Shown: positions 52,745 to 62,888 of the stretch, in pieces
Numbering within the stretch: position 1 is the first letter of the stretch
Layout: every line of letters begins with the position of its first letter
Assembly (NCBI GenBank): GCA_963839475.1
Contig: CAWIVH010000001.1
Coordinates: 1,054,001-1,118,000 of the forward strand
Direction of reading: 5' to 3'
Origin: CAWIVH01 sp963839475
Lineage (GTDB): Bacteria; Acidobacteriota; UBA6911
DNA length: 64,000 nt
The notes under the pieces: model-generated
The model's database searches: none
What the model was told of the DNA's origin: nothing
The model's input: only the letters and a program-made list of their open reading frames with translations
Position numbers and translations under genes: made by a program

Positions 52745-54169
52745 ATGAAAAGGACAAAGAAATCCAAACCGGGCGCGCAGGGCACGAAACCGCTCCCGCC
52801 TGAAACACGGACCATTGGGACCTACGCGGAGCGATATGCCGCCGGGAAGGCGCTCCGGGATGCTTGCCCCCGAAGCGCGCACGCCGTCTGGAAGCCCCCG
52901 GCAGACCGCCCGGATGCAGTCCAGCTTGTTCTGGCGGCGGAGAAGGGACGCATGCCCGAACTGCTCCCGCTGCGGCACGGACGGATGCTCCGCTCCGCAT
53001 TCACCTTTTATCGCGGTGCGGCCCTGACGATGGCCTCCGACCTGGCCTCCACTCCGACCACAGGGGTCAGGGTCCAGTGCTGCGGAGACGCCCACCTGTG
53101 CAACTTCGGCGGCTTTGCCACACCGGAAAGGCGTGTCATCTTTGCCATCAACGATCTCGATGAAACCCTTCCCGCTGCCTGGGAGTGGGACGTCAAGCGC
53201 CTCGGTGCCAGCTTCGTGGTGGGCTGCCGCGACAACGGCCTGAGCGATCGCGACGCAAAAGACGTCGTCATGAGCTGCGTCCGCGCCTACCGCGAGTCTA
53301 TGGCAGAGTTCAGCCGGATGAAGACGCTGGAACTGTGGTACTACTCCCTCGGGGCGGACGAACTGTCGGCCAACATCAAGCGTCCCGAATTCCGCGAGCG
53401 GTTTATGAAACGCCTTGAGAAGGAGCGGGCAAAGAGCGTCGCCGACGACCTCTTCCCGAAGCTGGTGGAACACAAGGGAGAGATGCCGATCATCAAGGAC
53501 CAGCTACCCACCATTTTTCACGCCCAGGGTCATCCGCCTGGCGAGGTCCAGAAGGTTGTGACGGACACGCTCGCCGCATATCGCGCCACCTTGCCGCCTT
53601 CCCATCAGGCCCTGCTCGACCGGTATGAGCTTAGGGACGCCGCCATCAAGGTCGTTGGGATCGGCAGCGTTGGAACCAGTTGCTGGGTGCTCCTCTTCAT
53701 GGCCGGGGATGGCGATCCCCTGTTCCTCCAGGTCAAGGAGGCGCGCAATTCGGTGCTGGAGCCGTACGCCGGCGCGAGTGTCTTCCCCAACCACGGCCAG
53801 CGCGTCGTGGACGGCTATCGGCGGATGCAACCCGCGAGCGACATGTTCCTCGGCTGGACCCGGGGCCGGACGCGCGACTTCTTCGTCCGCCAGCTGAGGG
53901 ACATCAAGATCAGCGTCAGGGTGGAGATCTTCGGCGCCGCCGAAATGGAACTCTACTCAACCTTTTGCGGGAGGGCGCTTGCTCTCTCCCATGCCCGTTC
54001 GGGCTGCGCTATCACGCTTAGCGGGTATATGGGCAAGAGCGATACTTTCGACCGGGCGATCGCGGCTTTCTCGAAGGATTATGCCGATCAAAATGAGAAA
54101 GACCACGCCGCACTCAAGAGCGCCGTCCGCAAAGGCAAGGTGAAGGCTGTTTTCGAAGAAGAGCGGTGA
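52745..54169 (+). CDS. DUF2252 family protein
   Basis: The 474-residue soluble protein has the DUF2252 signature CGDAHLCNFGGF (113-124), AINDLDETLPAAWEWDVKRL (134-153), and GIGSVGTSCWVLLFMAGDGD followed by FLQVKEARNSVLEPY. These positions resemble the catalytic and ATP-binding blocks of kinase-like folds (GDxHxxN; NDxD), suggesting a phosphotransferase, which is inference. A good ribosome site (GGAGAGGAG) lies before the ATG. It is the first of a gene group with the exported proteins downstream. Confidence 0.9.
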   Translation: MKRTKKSKPGAQGTKPLPPETRTIGTYAERYAAGKALRDACPRSAHAVWKPPADRPDAVQLVLAAEKGRMPELLPLRHGRMLRSAFTFYRGAALTMASDLASTPTTGVRVQCCGDAHLCNFGGFATPERRVIFAINDLDETLPAAWEWDVKRLGASFVVGCRDNGLSDRDAKDVVMSCVRAYRESMAEFSRMKTLELWYYSLGADELSANIKRPEFRERFMKRLEKERAKSVADDLFPKLVEHKGEMPIIKDQLPTIFHAQGHPPGEVQKVVTDTLAAYRATLPPSHQALLDRYELRDAAIKVVGIGSVGTSCWVLLFMAGDGDPLFLQVKEARNSVLEPYAGASVFPNHGQRVVDGYRRMQPASDMFLGWTRGRTRDFFVRQLRDIKISVRVEIFGAAEMELYSTFCGRALALSHARSGCAITLSGYMGKSDTFDRAIAAFSKDYADQNEKDHAALKSAVRKGKVKAVFEEER

Positions 54170-54248
54170 GGCGCGACTTAACCGGTAGAAATGAAAGTTC
54201 CATTGGCGGCCATGGTCCAGCATCATGGTCGTGAAAGCGAGGTAAGAT

Positions 54249-54794
54249 ATGAGTGCCGCAAAGAGATTATTCAGCATGGCCTTACTATTCTCTGTAGGAT
54301 TTCTGACGATTGGCGTATCTGCACAGACGCCGGTGAAGCCAGTGACGCCAGTGACGCTGACCAAGGCTGCAGTCGGCGAAAAGATCCGCCGTGTTGAGGA
54401 CGGCGTGGACGAATTCCGCAAGTACCTCGAGCATAAGGGCGAGAATGCGAAGTCTGCGGCTGCAACCCCTCAGGCTCAGCAGGCCAAGGGGAAACGGCAG
54501 CGCACGGCAACCGAATCGCAGAAGACGACAGCGACCGCAAAGAAAGATGAGCTGGACGACGCGCTGGGCGATCTTAATCGATCGACGAACCGCCTGCGCC
54601 GAAAGTTCGATCCCACCGACAAGTGGCAGGAAACCCGAGTTCAGGTAGAGGCGGTCCTGGACGATGGGCGTCGCATTAACCAGGCGGTTGCTCGCGGAAA
54701 CTATGGCAGCGAAGCCGCCCGCCTTTGGGCTGCGCTGCGCAACGCTATCAACGACCTGGCGAGAGCTTACGGGCTGGCACCCATCGGAGTATAG
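54249..54794 (+). CDS. Exported helical protein of unknown function
   Basis: The 181-residue product has a signal peptide (LFSMALLFSVGFLTIGVSAQ). The mature part is highly charged and alpha-helical, with a Lys/Gln/Ala-rich low-complexity middle (about 65-105) and a conserved C-terminus (DDGRRINQAVARGNYGSEAA) that is duplicated at 52387-52521. I do not know the family. GAGGTAAGAT precedes the ATG. It lies 80 nt after the DUF2252 gene. Confidence 0.82.
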   Translation: MSAAKRLFSMALLFSVGFLTIGVSAQTPVKPVTPVTLTKAAVGEKIRRVEDGVDEFRKYLEHKGENAKSAAATPQAQQAKGKRQRTATESQKTTATAKKDELDDALGDLNRSTNRLRRKFDPTDKWQETRVQVEAVLDDGRRINQAVARGNYGSEAARLWAALRNAINDLARAYGLAPIGV

Positions 54795-54942
54795 GGCAAG
54801 CGCGCTTCGCCTCGATCAGGACAAAACTATTTTCCGGAAGGCGAAGGCTTCCCGATGGGGGGGATCCATCTCAGACAACGAATGGCGTGAACCATGGATG
54901 CACTCTTTGAAATGTTGACTCATTAAGGAGCAGATCATAAAC

Positions 54943-55701
54943 ATGAAACGAGTTCTTCTTGCAGCCAGCAGGCGTAATTTGCTCTTTTGCCTAATAGCGG
55001 CGGCGTTAGTGGTGCCGAACGTTTGCGGCCAGACAGCTGGCGGCGGCACGGATCAATGGAAGGTCAAGGTCGCGCCGTACCTGATGTTTCCCTGGATGAA
55101 TGGCAAAACAGCGGTGCGAGGACGGGAGGTCACCGTCGACGTAGGCGCCGGCGATATCTTCTCCAACCTCCAAATCGGCGCAATGGGATATTTCGAGGCC
55201 CGCAAGGGTCCCTGGGGATTCGGGGTGGACGCCGTGTACATGGCTCTCGGCACAACAATCGACCGTCCCTCAGCCGACATCGACTTCAACCAAGGGGCAT
55301 ACCAGTTCATGGGGTTCCGCTCGCTCAATAAAAAGGTGGACGTCACCTTCGGTGCCCGCTGGAACGTCCTCAGTGGCAGGCTCGGATTCAAAGGCCCTCT
55401 CGCCACGACGGTTGACCAGACCAAGCAGTGGGTGGATCCGAATGTGGGGCTCATGATCCATCAACCCCTGGGCGGAAAGTGGCACTTCGGGCTCGTGACG
55501 GACATCGGCGGATTCGGGGCGGCCTCGAAGTTCGCCTGGCAGGTTTTCCCGACCGTCGGGGTCGATGTGGGCAAGAAAGCCCGGCTCGGCATCGGCTACC
55601 GCGCCTTGGGCATGGATTATGAGAACGGCAGCGGCAACACGCTGTTCCGCTACGACGTGATCACGAGCGGTCCGGTCATCGGCATGAGCATCAATTTCTA
55701 A
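54943..55701 (+). CDS. Outer-membrane beta-barrel protein
   Basis: The 252-residue product has a signal peptide (LLFCLIAAALVVPNVCG) and a mature part of alternating hydrophobic/polar strands (KVKVAPYLMFPWMNGKTAVR, QFMGFRSLNKKVDVTFGARW, RYDVITSGPVIGMSINF) ending in an aromatic residue (Phe), as in porin-like barrels. The length suggests about eight to twelve strands. Its neighbours (DUF2252, exported helical protein) suggest a shared envelope role, untested. Confidence 0.82.
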   Translation: MKRVLLAASRRNLLFCLIAAALVVPNVCGQTAGGGTDQWKVKVAPYLMFPWMNGKTAVRGREVTVDVGAGDIFSNLQIGAMGYFEARKGPWGFGVDAVYMALGTTIDRPSADIDFNQGAYQFMGFRSLNKKVDVTFGARWNVLSGRLGFKGPLATTVDQTKQWVDPNVGLMIHQPLGGKWHFGLVTDIGGFGAASKFAWQVFPTVGVDVGKKARLGIGYRALGMDYENGSGNTLFRYDVITSGPVIGMSINF

Positions 55702-55774
55702 AGGGAATCCTATCTTCTCGGACAACTCGGATTCGTTGAGAAAAATCCGTGTGGTCCGTGTCCCGACAGGGACA

Positions 55775-56584
55775 TCACCTGTGGGTTTGCCAGCTGAGCT
55801 CGCCGGTGATGTTGACCCGGTTGCGCTTCTCTTCGAGGCGCCGGGTTTCCCCTGCGATCAGTGTCGCATTTTCCGGGTTGGCATCCAGACGCTGGAGTGT
55901 CTGAATGGCACGGTTGAAATCGTAAAGGTATTCGTAGGTTTCGGCCAGGTCGAGAATTGCTTTCCGGCGGCATTCCGGGCAGGCTGCGGTCGCCACGTTT
56001 TCGAAATAAAGGATCGACTCCTGGTATTTGTGCTGGATCTGGTATATCGCCCCGATCTTGAGAAAAACCAGGTGCGCCGGATGCCCGGTCAATCCGTCTT
56101 CCTCGAGCTTCCGGAATTCGCGCAGCGCCCTGTGAAAGTCATTCTGCTTGAAGTAAGCGTTCGCCCGGAGCGAGAGTATCTCGGTGCGGTTTTCCAGATC
56201 CTTCTTTTCAAGCAATCTGTCGTACTGAGACACCGCCTGGGTAAGATCCCCGATTTCGTTAGCATATATCTGGGCCAATTGCTGGCGCGCGGCTACTTCC
56301 TCATCCCGGCCTGCGAGTTCATCGACCAGCTTGGAGTAGGCGCCCACCGCGTCGTTGATGTGTCTCAGGTTGAGGTAGTAGATGTTTCCAATACTGAGGA
56401 GTGCGCGGGCGGCATATCTTCCCTGATGGTCATGTTCGTAAAGCAACGTGTAGGTGCGGATGGCTTCATCATAGCGCCCCCCCCTCCACGCCGCTTCGGC
56501 GCGGTCCAGCAGCTGCCGTTCCCCCGAATTGCAGGCTGCTGCCAGGCACAGCAACAGAAAGGACGATGCTAGACATTTCCTCAT
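55775..56584 (-). CDS. TPR-containing lipoprotein
   Basis: The 269-residue product has a lipoprotein signal (MRKCLASSFLLLCLAAAC, lipid Cys at 18). Then come several tetratricopeptide-like repeats (AEAAWRGGRYDEAIRTYTLL; ALLSIGNIYYLNLRHINDAV; AYFKQNDFHRALREFRKLEE; DLAETYEYLYDFNRAIQTLQ). It should be anchored in an envelope membrane as a scaffold. Its ATG overlaps the gyrA stop by 4 nt, so it is co-translated with gyrA. Confidence 0.88.
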   Translation of the reverse strand: MRKCLASSFLLLCLAAACNSGERQLLDRAEAAWRGGRYDEAIRTYTLLYEHDHQGRYAARALLSIGNIYYLNLRHINDAVGAYSKLVDELAGRDEEVAARQQLAQIYANEIGDLTQAVSQYDRLLEKKDLENRTEILSLRANAYFKQNDFHRALREFRKLEEDGLTGHPAHLVFLKIGAIYQIQHKYQESILYFENVATAACPECRRKAILDLAETYEYLYDFNRAIQTLQRLDANPENATLIAGETRRLEEKRNRVNITGELSWQTHR

Positions 56585-59034
56585 GGTGATTCGCCCACCT
56601 CGTCCCCGGAGTCGTCGCCGGCAACCAGCGTAGCACTGGTGACGACATCGCCTTCGTCGAGGTCTATGCAGCGCACTCCGACGGCTGCGCGCGCTTGTGT
56701 GTCGCGGATGTCGTCCACCTTCATCTGGATCAGCTTGCCCTGGGCCGTCACGATCATGACCGCCGATTCGTCCTGCACATGAAGGGTATTGACCACCGGA
56801 CCGTTTTTCGCCCCGATCTTCACATTGATGACGCCCCCACCGCCACGCCCCTGCTTCGGATACTCTGTAACCGCCGTCCGTTTTCCGTAGCCTCCCTCGG
56901 TTATGGTGAGGAAACGCCCGTCCCCCGAAAAAGCCGACATGCTAACCACATAGTCCCCATCGGCGAGCCTGATGCCGATGACGCCCCTGGCTGTGCGTCC
57001 CATGGCGCGCACGTCCTCCTCGCCAAAGCGGATGGCCTTGCCGTTGCGCGTCGCAAGCAGGATATCGTAGTTCCCCTCCGTGAGCTGGCAGCCGATCAGT
57101 TTGTCGTCCTCATCTACCCCGATGGCGATGATCCCGGAATTGCGCGGGTTGGAGTATTCCACCAGGGCGGTCTTTTTCACGATGCCGTTACGCGTCGCCA
57201 TGATGACATATTTTTCCGGGTCGAAATCCTTGACGGCCACCAGGGACGCGATTTTTTCATCCCGGGACATGTTCACAAGGTTGACGATCGCCTTGCCTTT
57301 GCCGGCGGTCCCAACATCGGGAATTTCGTAGACCTTCAGCCAGTAGAGCTGCCCCTTGTCGGTGAAAACCAGCATGTAGCTGTGGGTTGACGCAATGAAG
57401 ATGTGATCGATGAAATCCTCGTCGCGCGTGGCCATGCCGATCCGGCCTTTGCCGCCGCGCCCCTGGACCCGGTACTGCGAGGCATTGGTGCGCTTGATGT
57501 AGCCGGAATGTGTCACCGTGATGACGACATCTTCGTCGGCGATCAGGTCTTCGAGCTTGATTTCGACTTCCTCGTCCATGATCTGGGTGCGGCGCTCATC
57601 CCCGAACTGCGCTTCCACCTGTTTCAATTCGTCGACGATCACAGCCTTGAGAACCGCCTCGCTCGCCAGGATTTCCTTGAGCCGGGCAATCAGCTTCAGG
57701 GTCTCCTGCAGTTCGTTCAGGATCTTTTCGCGCTCCAGCCCGGTCAACCGCTGCAGGCGCATGTCGAGAATTGCCTGCGCCTGGATTTCGGAGAAACCGA
57801 AGCGCGCAACGAGCCCGTCGCGGGCCGTGGCGGGCTCTTTCGACGCGCGGATCAGCTCGATGATTTCGTCCAGCAGGTCGAGCGCGCGCTTCAAGCCTTC
57901 GAGGATGTGCGCCCTGGCCTCGGCCTTGCGCAATTCGAAAATCGTGCGCCGCCGCACGACATCCTTGCGATGATCGATGAAGCAGGCGAGGGCCTGTTTC
58001 AGGGTGAGCACGCGCGGCTGATTGTTGACGATGGCCAGCAGGATGATGCCGAAGCTCGACTGCATCGGGGTCATCTTGTAGAGATTGTTCAGCACCACCT
58101 GCGCCGGCTCGTCTTTCTTGAGCTCGATGACGATGCGCATGCCGTCCCGATCCGATTCGTCGCGCAAGTCCGAAATACCTTCGAGCTTTTTGTCCCTCAC
58201 CAGCTCGGCGATCCGCTCGATCAACCGGGCCTTGTTGGTCTGGTAGGGAATTTCGGTGACGACGATCGCTTCGCGATCGCGCGTCATTTTCTCAATCGCC
58301 GCGCGCGCCCGCATGATGAGGATCCCCCGCCCCGTCTCGTAGGCCTGCCTGATCCCGCCGCGGCCATAGATATAGCCGGCGGTGGGGAAATCCGGTCCCG
58401 GGACGAGCGCCATGATTTCGTCCAGGGTCACATCCGGATTTTCTATCTGCAGGATTGTAGCCCGTATAATCTCGCTCAGGTTGTGCGGCGGGATGTTTGT
58501 CGCCATGCCGACAGCGATGCCCGAGGAGCCGTTGATCAGCAGGTTCGGGAATTTCGCGGGCAGGACGAGCGGTTCGGTCAAAGACTCGTCGTAGTTCGGT
58601 CCGAAATTGACTGTTTCCTTGTCGATGTCGGCCAGCATCTCGTCGGCGAGGCGGGACATCCTAACCTCGGTGTACCGCATGGCGGCGGCATTGTCGCCGT
58701 CCACCGATCCGAAATTACCCTGGCCGTCGACCAGCGGGTAGCGGATGGAAAAATCCTGGGCCAACCTCACGATGGTATCGTAAACCGCGCTGTCGCCGTG
58801 CGGGTGATACTTACCGATGACGTCGCCCACGATGCGGGCCGACTTCTTGTAGGGCTTGTTGTAGGTGTTGCCCAGATCACTCATCGCGAACAGCACGCGC
58901 CGGTGCACCGGCTTCAGTCCGTCGCGGGCGTCGGGGAGCGCGCGGCCGATGATTACGCTCATGGCGTAATCCAGGTACGACCGGCGCATTTCGTCGATGA
59001 TGTTTACCGGAATCTGTTCCAGGGCTTCGTTCAT
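56581..59034 (-). CDS. gyrA: DNA gyrase subunit A
   Basis: GyrA performs DNA breakage-reunion in gyrase. From the ATG at 59034 (817 residues) it starts MNEALEQIPVNIIDEMRRSY, with YHPHGDSAVYDTIVRLAQDF (quinolone-determining region) and RYTEVRM (catalytic Tyr). The C-terminal beta-pinwheel has GRGGKGRIGMATRDED, the likely gyrase box (elsewhere QRGGKG). It ends in an acidic tail (GDDSGDEVGES). An upstream GTG (59076) would add 14 residues. It is 95 nt after gyrB. Confidence 0.97.
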   Translation of the reverse strand: MNEALEQIPVNIIDEMRRSYLDYAMSVIIGRALPDARDGLKPVHRRVLFAMSDLGNTYNKPYKKSARIVGDVIGKYHPHGDSAVYDTIVRLAQDFSIRYPLVDGQGNFGSVDGDNAAAMRYTEVRMSRLADEMLADIDKETVNFGPNYDESLTEPLVLPAKFPNLLINGSSGIAVGMATNIPPHNLSEIIRATILQIENPDVTLDEIMALVPGPDFPTAGYIYGRGGIRQAYETGRGILIMRARAAIEKMTRDREAIVVTEIPYQTNKARLIERIAELVRDKKLEGISDLRDESDRDGMRIVIELKKDEPAQVVLNNLYKMTPMQSSFGIILLAIVNNQPRVLTLKQALACFIDHRKDVVRRRTIFELRKAEARAHILEGLKRALDLLDEIIELIRASKEPATARDGLVARFGFSEIQAQAILDMRLQRLTGLEREKILNELQETLKLIARLKEILASEAVLKAVIVDELKQVEAQFGDERRTQIMDEEVEIKLEDLIADEDVVITVTHSGYIKRTNASQYRVQGRGGKGRIGMATRDEDFIDHIFIASTHSYMLVFTDKGQLYWLKVYEIPDVGTAGKGKAIVNLVNMSRDEKIASLVAVKDFDPEKYVIMATRNGIVKKTALVEYSNPRNSGIIAIGVDEDDKLIGCQLTEGNYDILLATRNGKAIRFGEEDVRAMGRTARGVIGIRLADGDYVVSMSAFSGDGRFLTITEGGYGKRTAVTEYPKQGRGGGGVINVKIGAKNGPVVNTLHVQDESAVMIVTAQGKLIQMKVDDIRDTQARAAVGVRCIDLDEGDVVTSATLVAGDDSGDEVGESP

Positions 59035-59129
59035 GTTCCAAGTTTCCCGATAAGTGCGGGATTTTTTCCCCGCCACGGGTGCGCGCCGCCGCCCTCATTC
59101 TGCCAGGCCGGGGCCGGTTTTGCCTGAAC

Positions 59130-61598
59130 CTAGATATCCAGGTTCCGGACGTTGAGGGCGTTCTCCTCGATGAAACGGCGCCGCGGTTCGACCGCATCGC
59201 CCATCAGGATGGTGAAAATGGCGTCCGTCTGAACGGCGTCGTCGATGGAGACTTTCAGCAGCGTCCTCGTTTCCGGACACATGGTTGTTTCCCAGAGTTG
59301 CGCGGGGTTCATCTCCCCCAGGCCTTTGTAGCGTTGCATCGTCACTTCCTTTTTGCCCAGGGCCAGGATGTAGCCCAGCAATTCCTCACGCGACCGCACC
59401 TGGATGCTGGAGCCGTTCTCCTGAACTGTAAAAGGCGGCTTCGCCATCGGCGCAATGGCGGAGTAGAGGGCGAACAACCTTTGCCATTCGGCCGACGAGA
59501 GGAAGTCCCAGTTGATCTCGGTCTTTCTTCCCCCCTCGCGCTCAATCACCAGATAATTCAGCCCGTGTTCCTCGTCGCCGGATATGGTGTAAGCGTAGCC
59601 GATCTCCGCCAGCACCCGCCCCAGCTCGCTGAGAATTTCCAGGTCTTCGAACAACTGGCGCAGCGTGAACCCGGTTTTCAGCAGCGCTCCCTCTCCCGCC
59701 ACGAACTCCAGCAGCCGGTCGAGAAGCATCTTTTCCTCGAGCCGGCGGTTGAGCTTGTCATACACCGACTTGTATTCGTGCATTTCCTTCAGCAGGCCCG
59801 CCAAAACCGCTCCGCTGAACCTGGCGCCGCTTTTATCCACGGTTACGACCACATCCTGCGTGGCGCGCTGCATGACGTAGTCCTCCATGTCGCGCTCGTT
59901 TTTCAGGTACTTCAGCTTCTTCCCCTCTTTGATGCCGAACAGCGGCGGTTGTGCGATGTAGATGTGCCCGCGCTCCACCAGATCGGGCATCTGGCGATAG
60001 AAGAATGTCAGCAAGAGCGTCCGGATGTGCGAGCCGTCGACATCGGCGTCGGTCATGATGATGATCCGGCCGTAGCGCAGCTTGTCGATGGCAAAATCAT
60101 CCTTTCCGATGCTGGTGCCGATGGCCGAAATCAGCGTGGCGATCTCCGCGCTGGCCAGCATCTTGTCGAAGCGCGCCTTCTCCACGTTCAGGATCTTCCC
60201 CTTGATCGGCAGGATGGCCTGGAATTTCCGGTCTCGCCCCTGCTTGGCGGATCCGCCGGCGCTGTCCCCCTCGACAATGAAGATTTCGCAGAACTGCGGA
60301 TCCCGCTCCTGGCAGTCGGCCAACTTCCCTGGCAGCAGGCCGCTGTCGAGCGCTCCCTTGCGCCGGGTCAAGTCGCGGGCTTTGCGCGCCGCTTCCCTCG
60401 CCCTTGCCGCTTCCAGCCCTTTGGCAATGATCTTCTTGGATACTCCGGGGTTTTCCTCAAAGAAGGCGCCCAGCCCTTCGTTCACCGCGTTTTCGACGAT
60501 CCCCTTGATTTCGCTGTTTCCCAGCTTGGTTTTGGTTTGACCCTCGAACTGCGGATTTTTGAGCTTAACATTGACCACGGCCACGAGGCCTTCCCGCACA
60601 TCTTCGCCGGTTGGATTTTCCTTCAAATCTTTCAGCAGGTCGTTGGCCTGGGCGTAGGCGTTGATGGTGCGGGTCAGGGCAGCCTTGAAACCGCTCAGAT
60701 GCGTGCCCCCTTCGTGCGTGTTGATGTTGTTGGCAAAGGAAAATATCGTTTCGCTGTACCCGTCGTTGTATTGCATGGCCAGCTCGACAACGACGTCTTC
60801 TTTGCGCGTCTCAAAATAGATCGGCTTGGGATGCAGCGTGTTTTTGTTCTTGTTCAAGTGCTCGACAAAGGAAACGATTCCGCCTTCATAGTGGAATTCA
60901 ACTTTTCGTTCGGAGCGCAGGTCCTCCAGCACGATGGCCAGCCCTTTGTTCAGGAAGGAAAGCTCGCGCAGCCGCCCGGCAATGGTGTCATAGCTGAAAT
61001 CCGAGGTTTCGAAGATCTCGGCATCGGGCTTGAACGTGATCTTGGTGCCGCGGCGCTTTGTTGTCCCCGTTTGAATGAATTCCGTGACCGGGCGCCCTCG
61101 TTCATAGCTCTGTTCGTAGACTTTACCCCCGCGCCATATTTCCAGGTCAAGCCTCTGGCTCAGGGCATTGACGACCGACACGCCAACGCCGTGCAGCCCG
61201 CCAGAAACCTTGTACGAATCGTTGTCGAACTTGCCGCCGGCATGAAGCACCGTCAGTACAACCTCGGCCGCCGATTTTTGCGACTGCTCGTGGAAATCGG
61301 TGGGAATGCCCCGGCCGTCGTCGATCACGGTCACGCTGTTGTCGATGTGAATGGTCACCTCAATCCGGGTGCAATACCCGTTGAGCGCCTCGTCCACCGA
61401 GTTGTCCACGACCTCATAAACCAGGTGATGCAAGCCGTCAATCCCGGTCGACCCGATATACATGGCGGGGCGCACACGGACGGCTTCAAGGCCCTCCAGA
61501 ACCCTGATTTTGTCCGCCCCGTAATCGTCCTCAGGCAATCCGCCCGGGACGACGGCGACCTCGTTGATAGCATCCCCGGAGGGAACTTTTTCTTCCAT
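59130..61598 (-). CDS. gyrB: DNA gyrase subunit B
   Basis: GyrB is the ATPase of gyrase. From the ATG at 61598 (822 residues) it has AVRVRPAMYIGSTGIDGLHH, the GHKL ATP motifs IDDGRGIP and GGLHGVGVSVVNALS, and the TOPRIM part EGDSAGGSAKQGRD and IIMTDADVDGSHIRTLLLT. A long insert in the C-terminal part (about residues 500-700, MEDYVMQRATQDVVVTVDKS) is like that of several Gram-negative forms. The frame is open to 61799, but the upstream part has no conserved residues. Confidence 0.97.
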   Translation of the reverse strand: MEEKVPSGDAINEVAVVPGGLPEDDYGADKIRVLEGLEAVRVRPAMYIGSTGIDGLHHLVYEVVDNSVDEALNGYCTRIEVTIHIDNSVTVIDDGRGIPTDFHEQSQKSAAEVVLTVLHAGGKFDNDSYKVSGGLHGVGVSVVNALSQRLDLEIWRGGKVYEQSYERGRPVTEFIQTGTTKRRGTKITFKPDAEIFETSDFSYDTIAGRLRELSFLNKGLAIVLEDLRSERKVEFHYEGGIVSFVEHLNKNKNTLHPKPIYFETRKEDVVVELAMQYNDGYSETIFSFANNINTHEGGTHLSGFKAALTRTINAYAQANDLLKDLKENPTGEDVREGLVAVVNVKLKNPQFEGQTKTKLGNSEIKGIVENAVNEGLGAFFEENPGVSKKIIAKGLEAARAREAARKARDLTRRKGALDSGLLPGKLADCQERDPQFCEIFIVEGDSAGGSAKQGRDRKFQAILPIKGKILNVEKARFDKMLASAEIATLISAIGTSIGKDDFAIDKLRYGRIIIMTDADVDGSHIRTLLLTFFYRQMPDLVERGHIYIAQPPLFGIKEGKKLKYLKNERDMEDYVMQRATQDVVVTVDKSGARFSGAVLAGLLKEMHEYKSVYDKLNRRLEEKMLLDRLLEFVAGEGALLKTGFTLRQLFEDLEILSELGRVLAEIGYAYTISGDEEHGLNYLVIEREGGRKTEINWDFLSSAEWQRLFALYSAIAPMAKPPFTVQENGSSIQVRSREELLGYILALGKKEVTMQRYKGLGEMNPAQLWETTMCPETRTLLKVSIDDAVQTDAIFTILMGDAVEPRRRFIEENALNVRNLDI

Positions 61599-61776
61599 AC
61601 TTTTGCTCTCGCGGAACCTGCCGGCAGAACCAGGGGAGGAGGCCGGCATAAAATGGAAATAAGCTGTTTGTTTCCAACGACTTATTCCTATCGCAGTGAA
61701 CGGGGTATTATACCATAGAAAACGGCTCTCGAGGAGGGAAATCGCTCTTTGTTTCGAAGAAATATTCCCTTTTAAA

Positions 61777-62886
61777 TCAGCTATTTGCCGACCGGTCAAG
61801 TTGTGCCGTGCCCGCGGATATTTCGAATTTGCGGATCGGTCCCGGAATGAGCGGGATCCATGACTGTTTTGCGGTGGTCAGGAAGGTCTGGGTTCTCTCC
61901 GCCAGATAGGTCAAAAAGGAGGCCAGGCGCTGTTCGTCCAACTCGGCCTCCACGTCGTCTACCAGGAACAACGGATAGAATCCGTGATTCTTTCGATGGA
62001 TTTCCATTTGGGCAAAATAGAGCGAAAGCAGGGCGCTGCGCTGTTGTCCCGCCGAGCCGAAGTCGGCCAGTGATTTTCCGTTGACGTAGAGCTTGAGTTC
62101 ATCGCGATGAGGCCCCACGGTGGTGAAACCCATCCTGAGATCGGTTGCGCGAGCCTGTTTGATCCGCTCGCGCAGCAAAGGGATAAGGTCTTCCGCCGGC
62201 GCCGGCTCGCGCACCGATGCGCACAGATACTTCAACTTCAGGTTTTCGGCGCCGAACAGCCCCTCCGGCAGTTCGGATTTCATCATTTCAACATACCGCA
62301 TCCTGTTGGCTGTTATGCGTGCCCCTTCCTGGACGAGAGATTCCTCCCAACTGGAAAGAAAGGCCTCGTCCACGGAATTTCCCTCCGAGGCCTGGGACAG
62401 TATCTTGTTTCTCTGTTTCAGCGCCCTCCCGTAGGAGGCCAGGAGGCGGACATGCGAGGGAAAAATGGTGACCATCGCGCGATCCAGGAACGATCTCCTG
62501 TCGCCTGGCCCGGCCCTCACCACAGCCAGATGCTCCCCCGCAAAAGCCAGAAGGTGAAGATTGCCGACAAACTGATCGATGGGGACGGCTTTGCCGTGCA
62601 GGAAGAGTTTTTTTTCGGAGGCTGAAATGGCAACGCCGAGATCACGGCCGAGAGTCCCGTGCTGCATATGCCCCTCGACCCGGCATTCTTTTTCGCCGTG
62701 CCGGATGCACTCCTTCGGGGCCGCCGTGCGAAAGCTCTTGCCGTAGCCCAGCAGATATACCGCCTCGAGCAGGTTGGTTTTTCCCTGGCCGTTCCTGCCG
62801 AAGAAGAGGTTGGTTCCGGGGGAAAGCAATACCATCTCTTCCGTGAAATTGCGGTAATTAAAAACGCGAATGCTGTTGAGCTGCAC
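61777..62886 (-). CDS. recF: DNA replication and repair protein RecF
   Basis: RecF helps load RecA at gaps. The 369-residue product has the Walker A motif FFGRNGQGKTNLLEAVYLLG (about 29-48), the ABC signature-like FGSAGQQRSALLSLYFAQME, and Walker B PLFLVDDVEAELD. It starts with GTG at 62886, 2 nt after the dnaN stop. The 178-nt gap to gyrB holds no gene. Confidence 0.96.
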   Translation of the reverse strand: MQLNSIRVFNYRNFTEEMVLLSPGTNLFFGRNGQGKTNLLEAVYLLGYGKSFRTAAPKECIRHGEKECRVEGHMQHGTLGRDLGVAISASEKKLFLHGKAVPIDQFVGNLHLLAFAGEHLAVVRAGPGDRRSFLDRAMVTIFPSHVRLLASYGRALKQRNKILSQASEGNSVDEAFLSSWEESLVQEGARITANRMRYVEMMKSELPEGLFGAENLKLKYLCASVREPAPAEDLIPLLRERIKQARATDLRMGFTTVGPHRDELKLYVNGKSLADFGSAGQQRSALLSLYFAQMEIHRKNHGFYPLFLVDDVEAELDEQRLASFLTYLAERTQTFLTTAKQSWIPLIPGPIRKFEISAGTAQLDRSANS

Positions 62887-62888
62887 TC

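Noticed and set aside
52646..53473. Minus-strand frame over the DUF2252 gene
   Set aside because: Antisense; the plus-strand DUF2252 signature is unmistakable.
57403..59127. Long plus-strand frame over gyrA
   Set aside because: Antisense frame produced by codon bias of gyrA.
59079..61718. 879-residue plus-strand frame over gyrB
   Set aside because: Antisense of gyrB; the sequence is His/Arg/Gln-rich noise.
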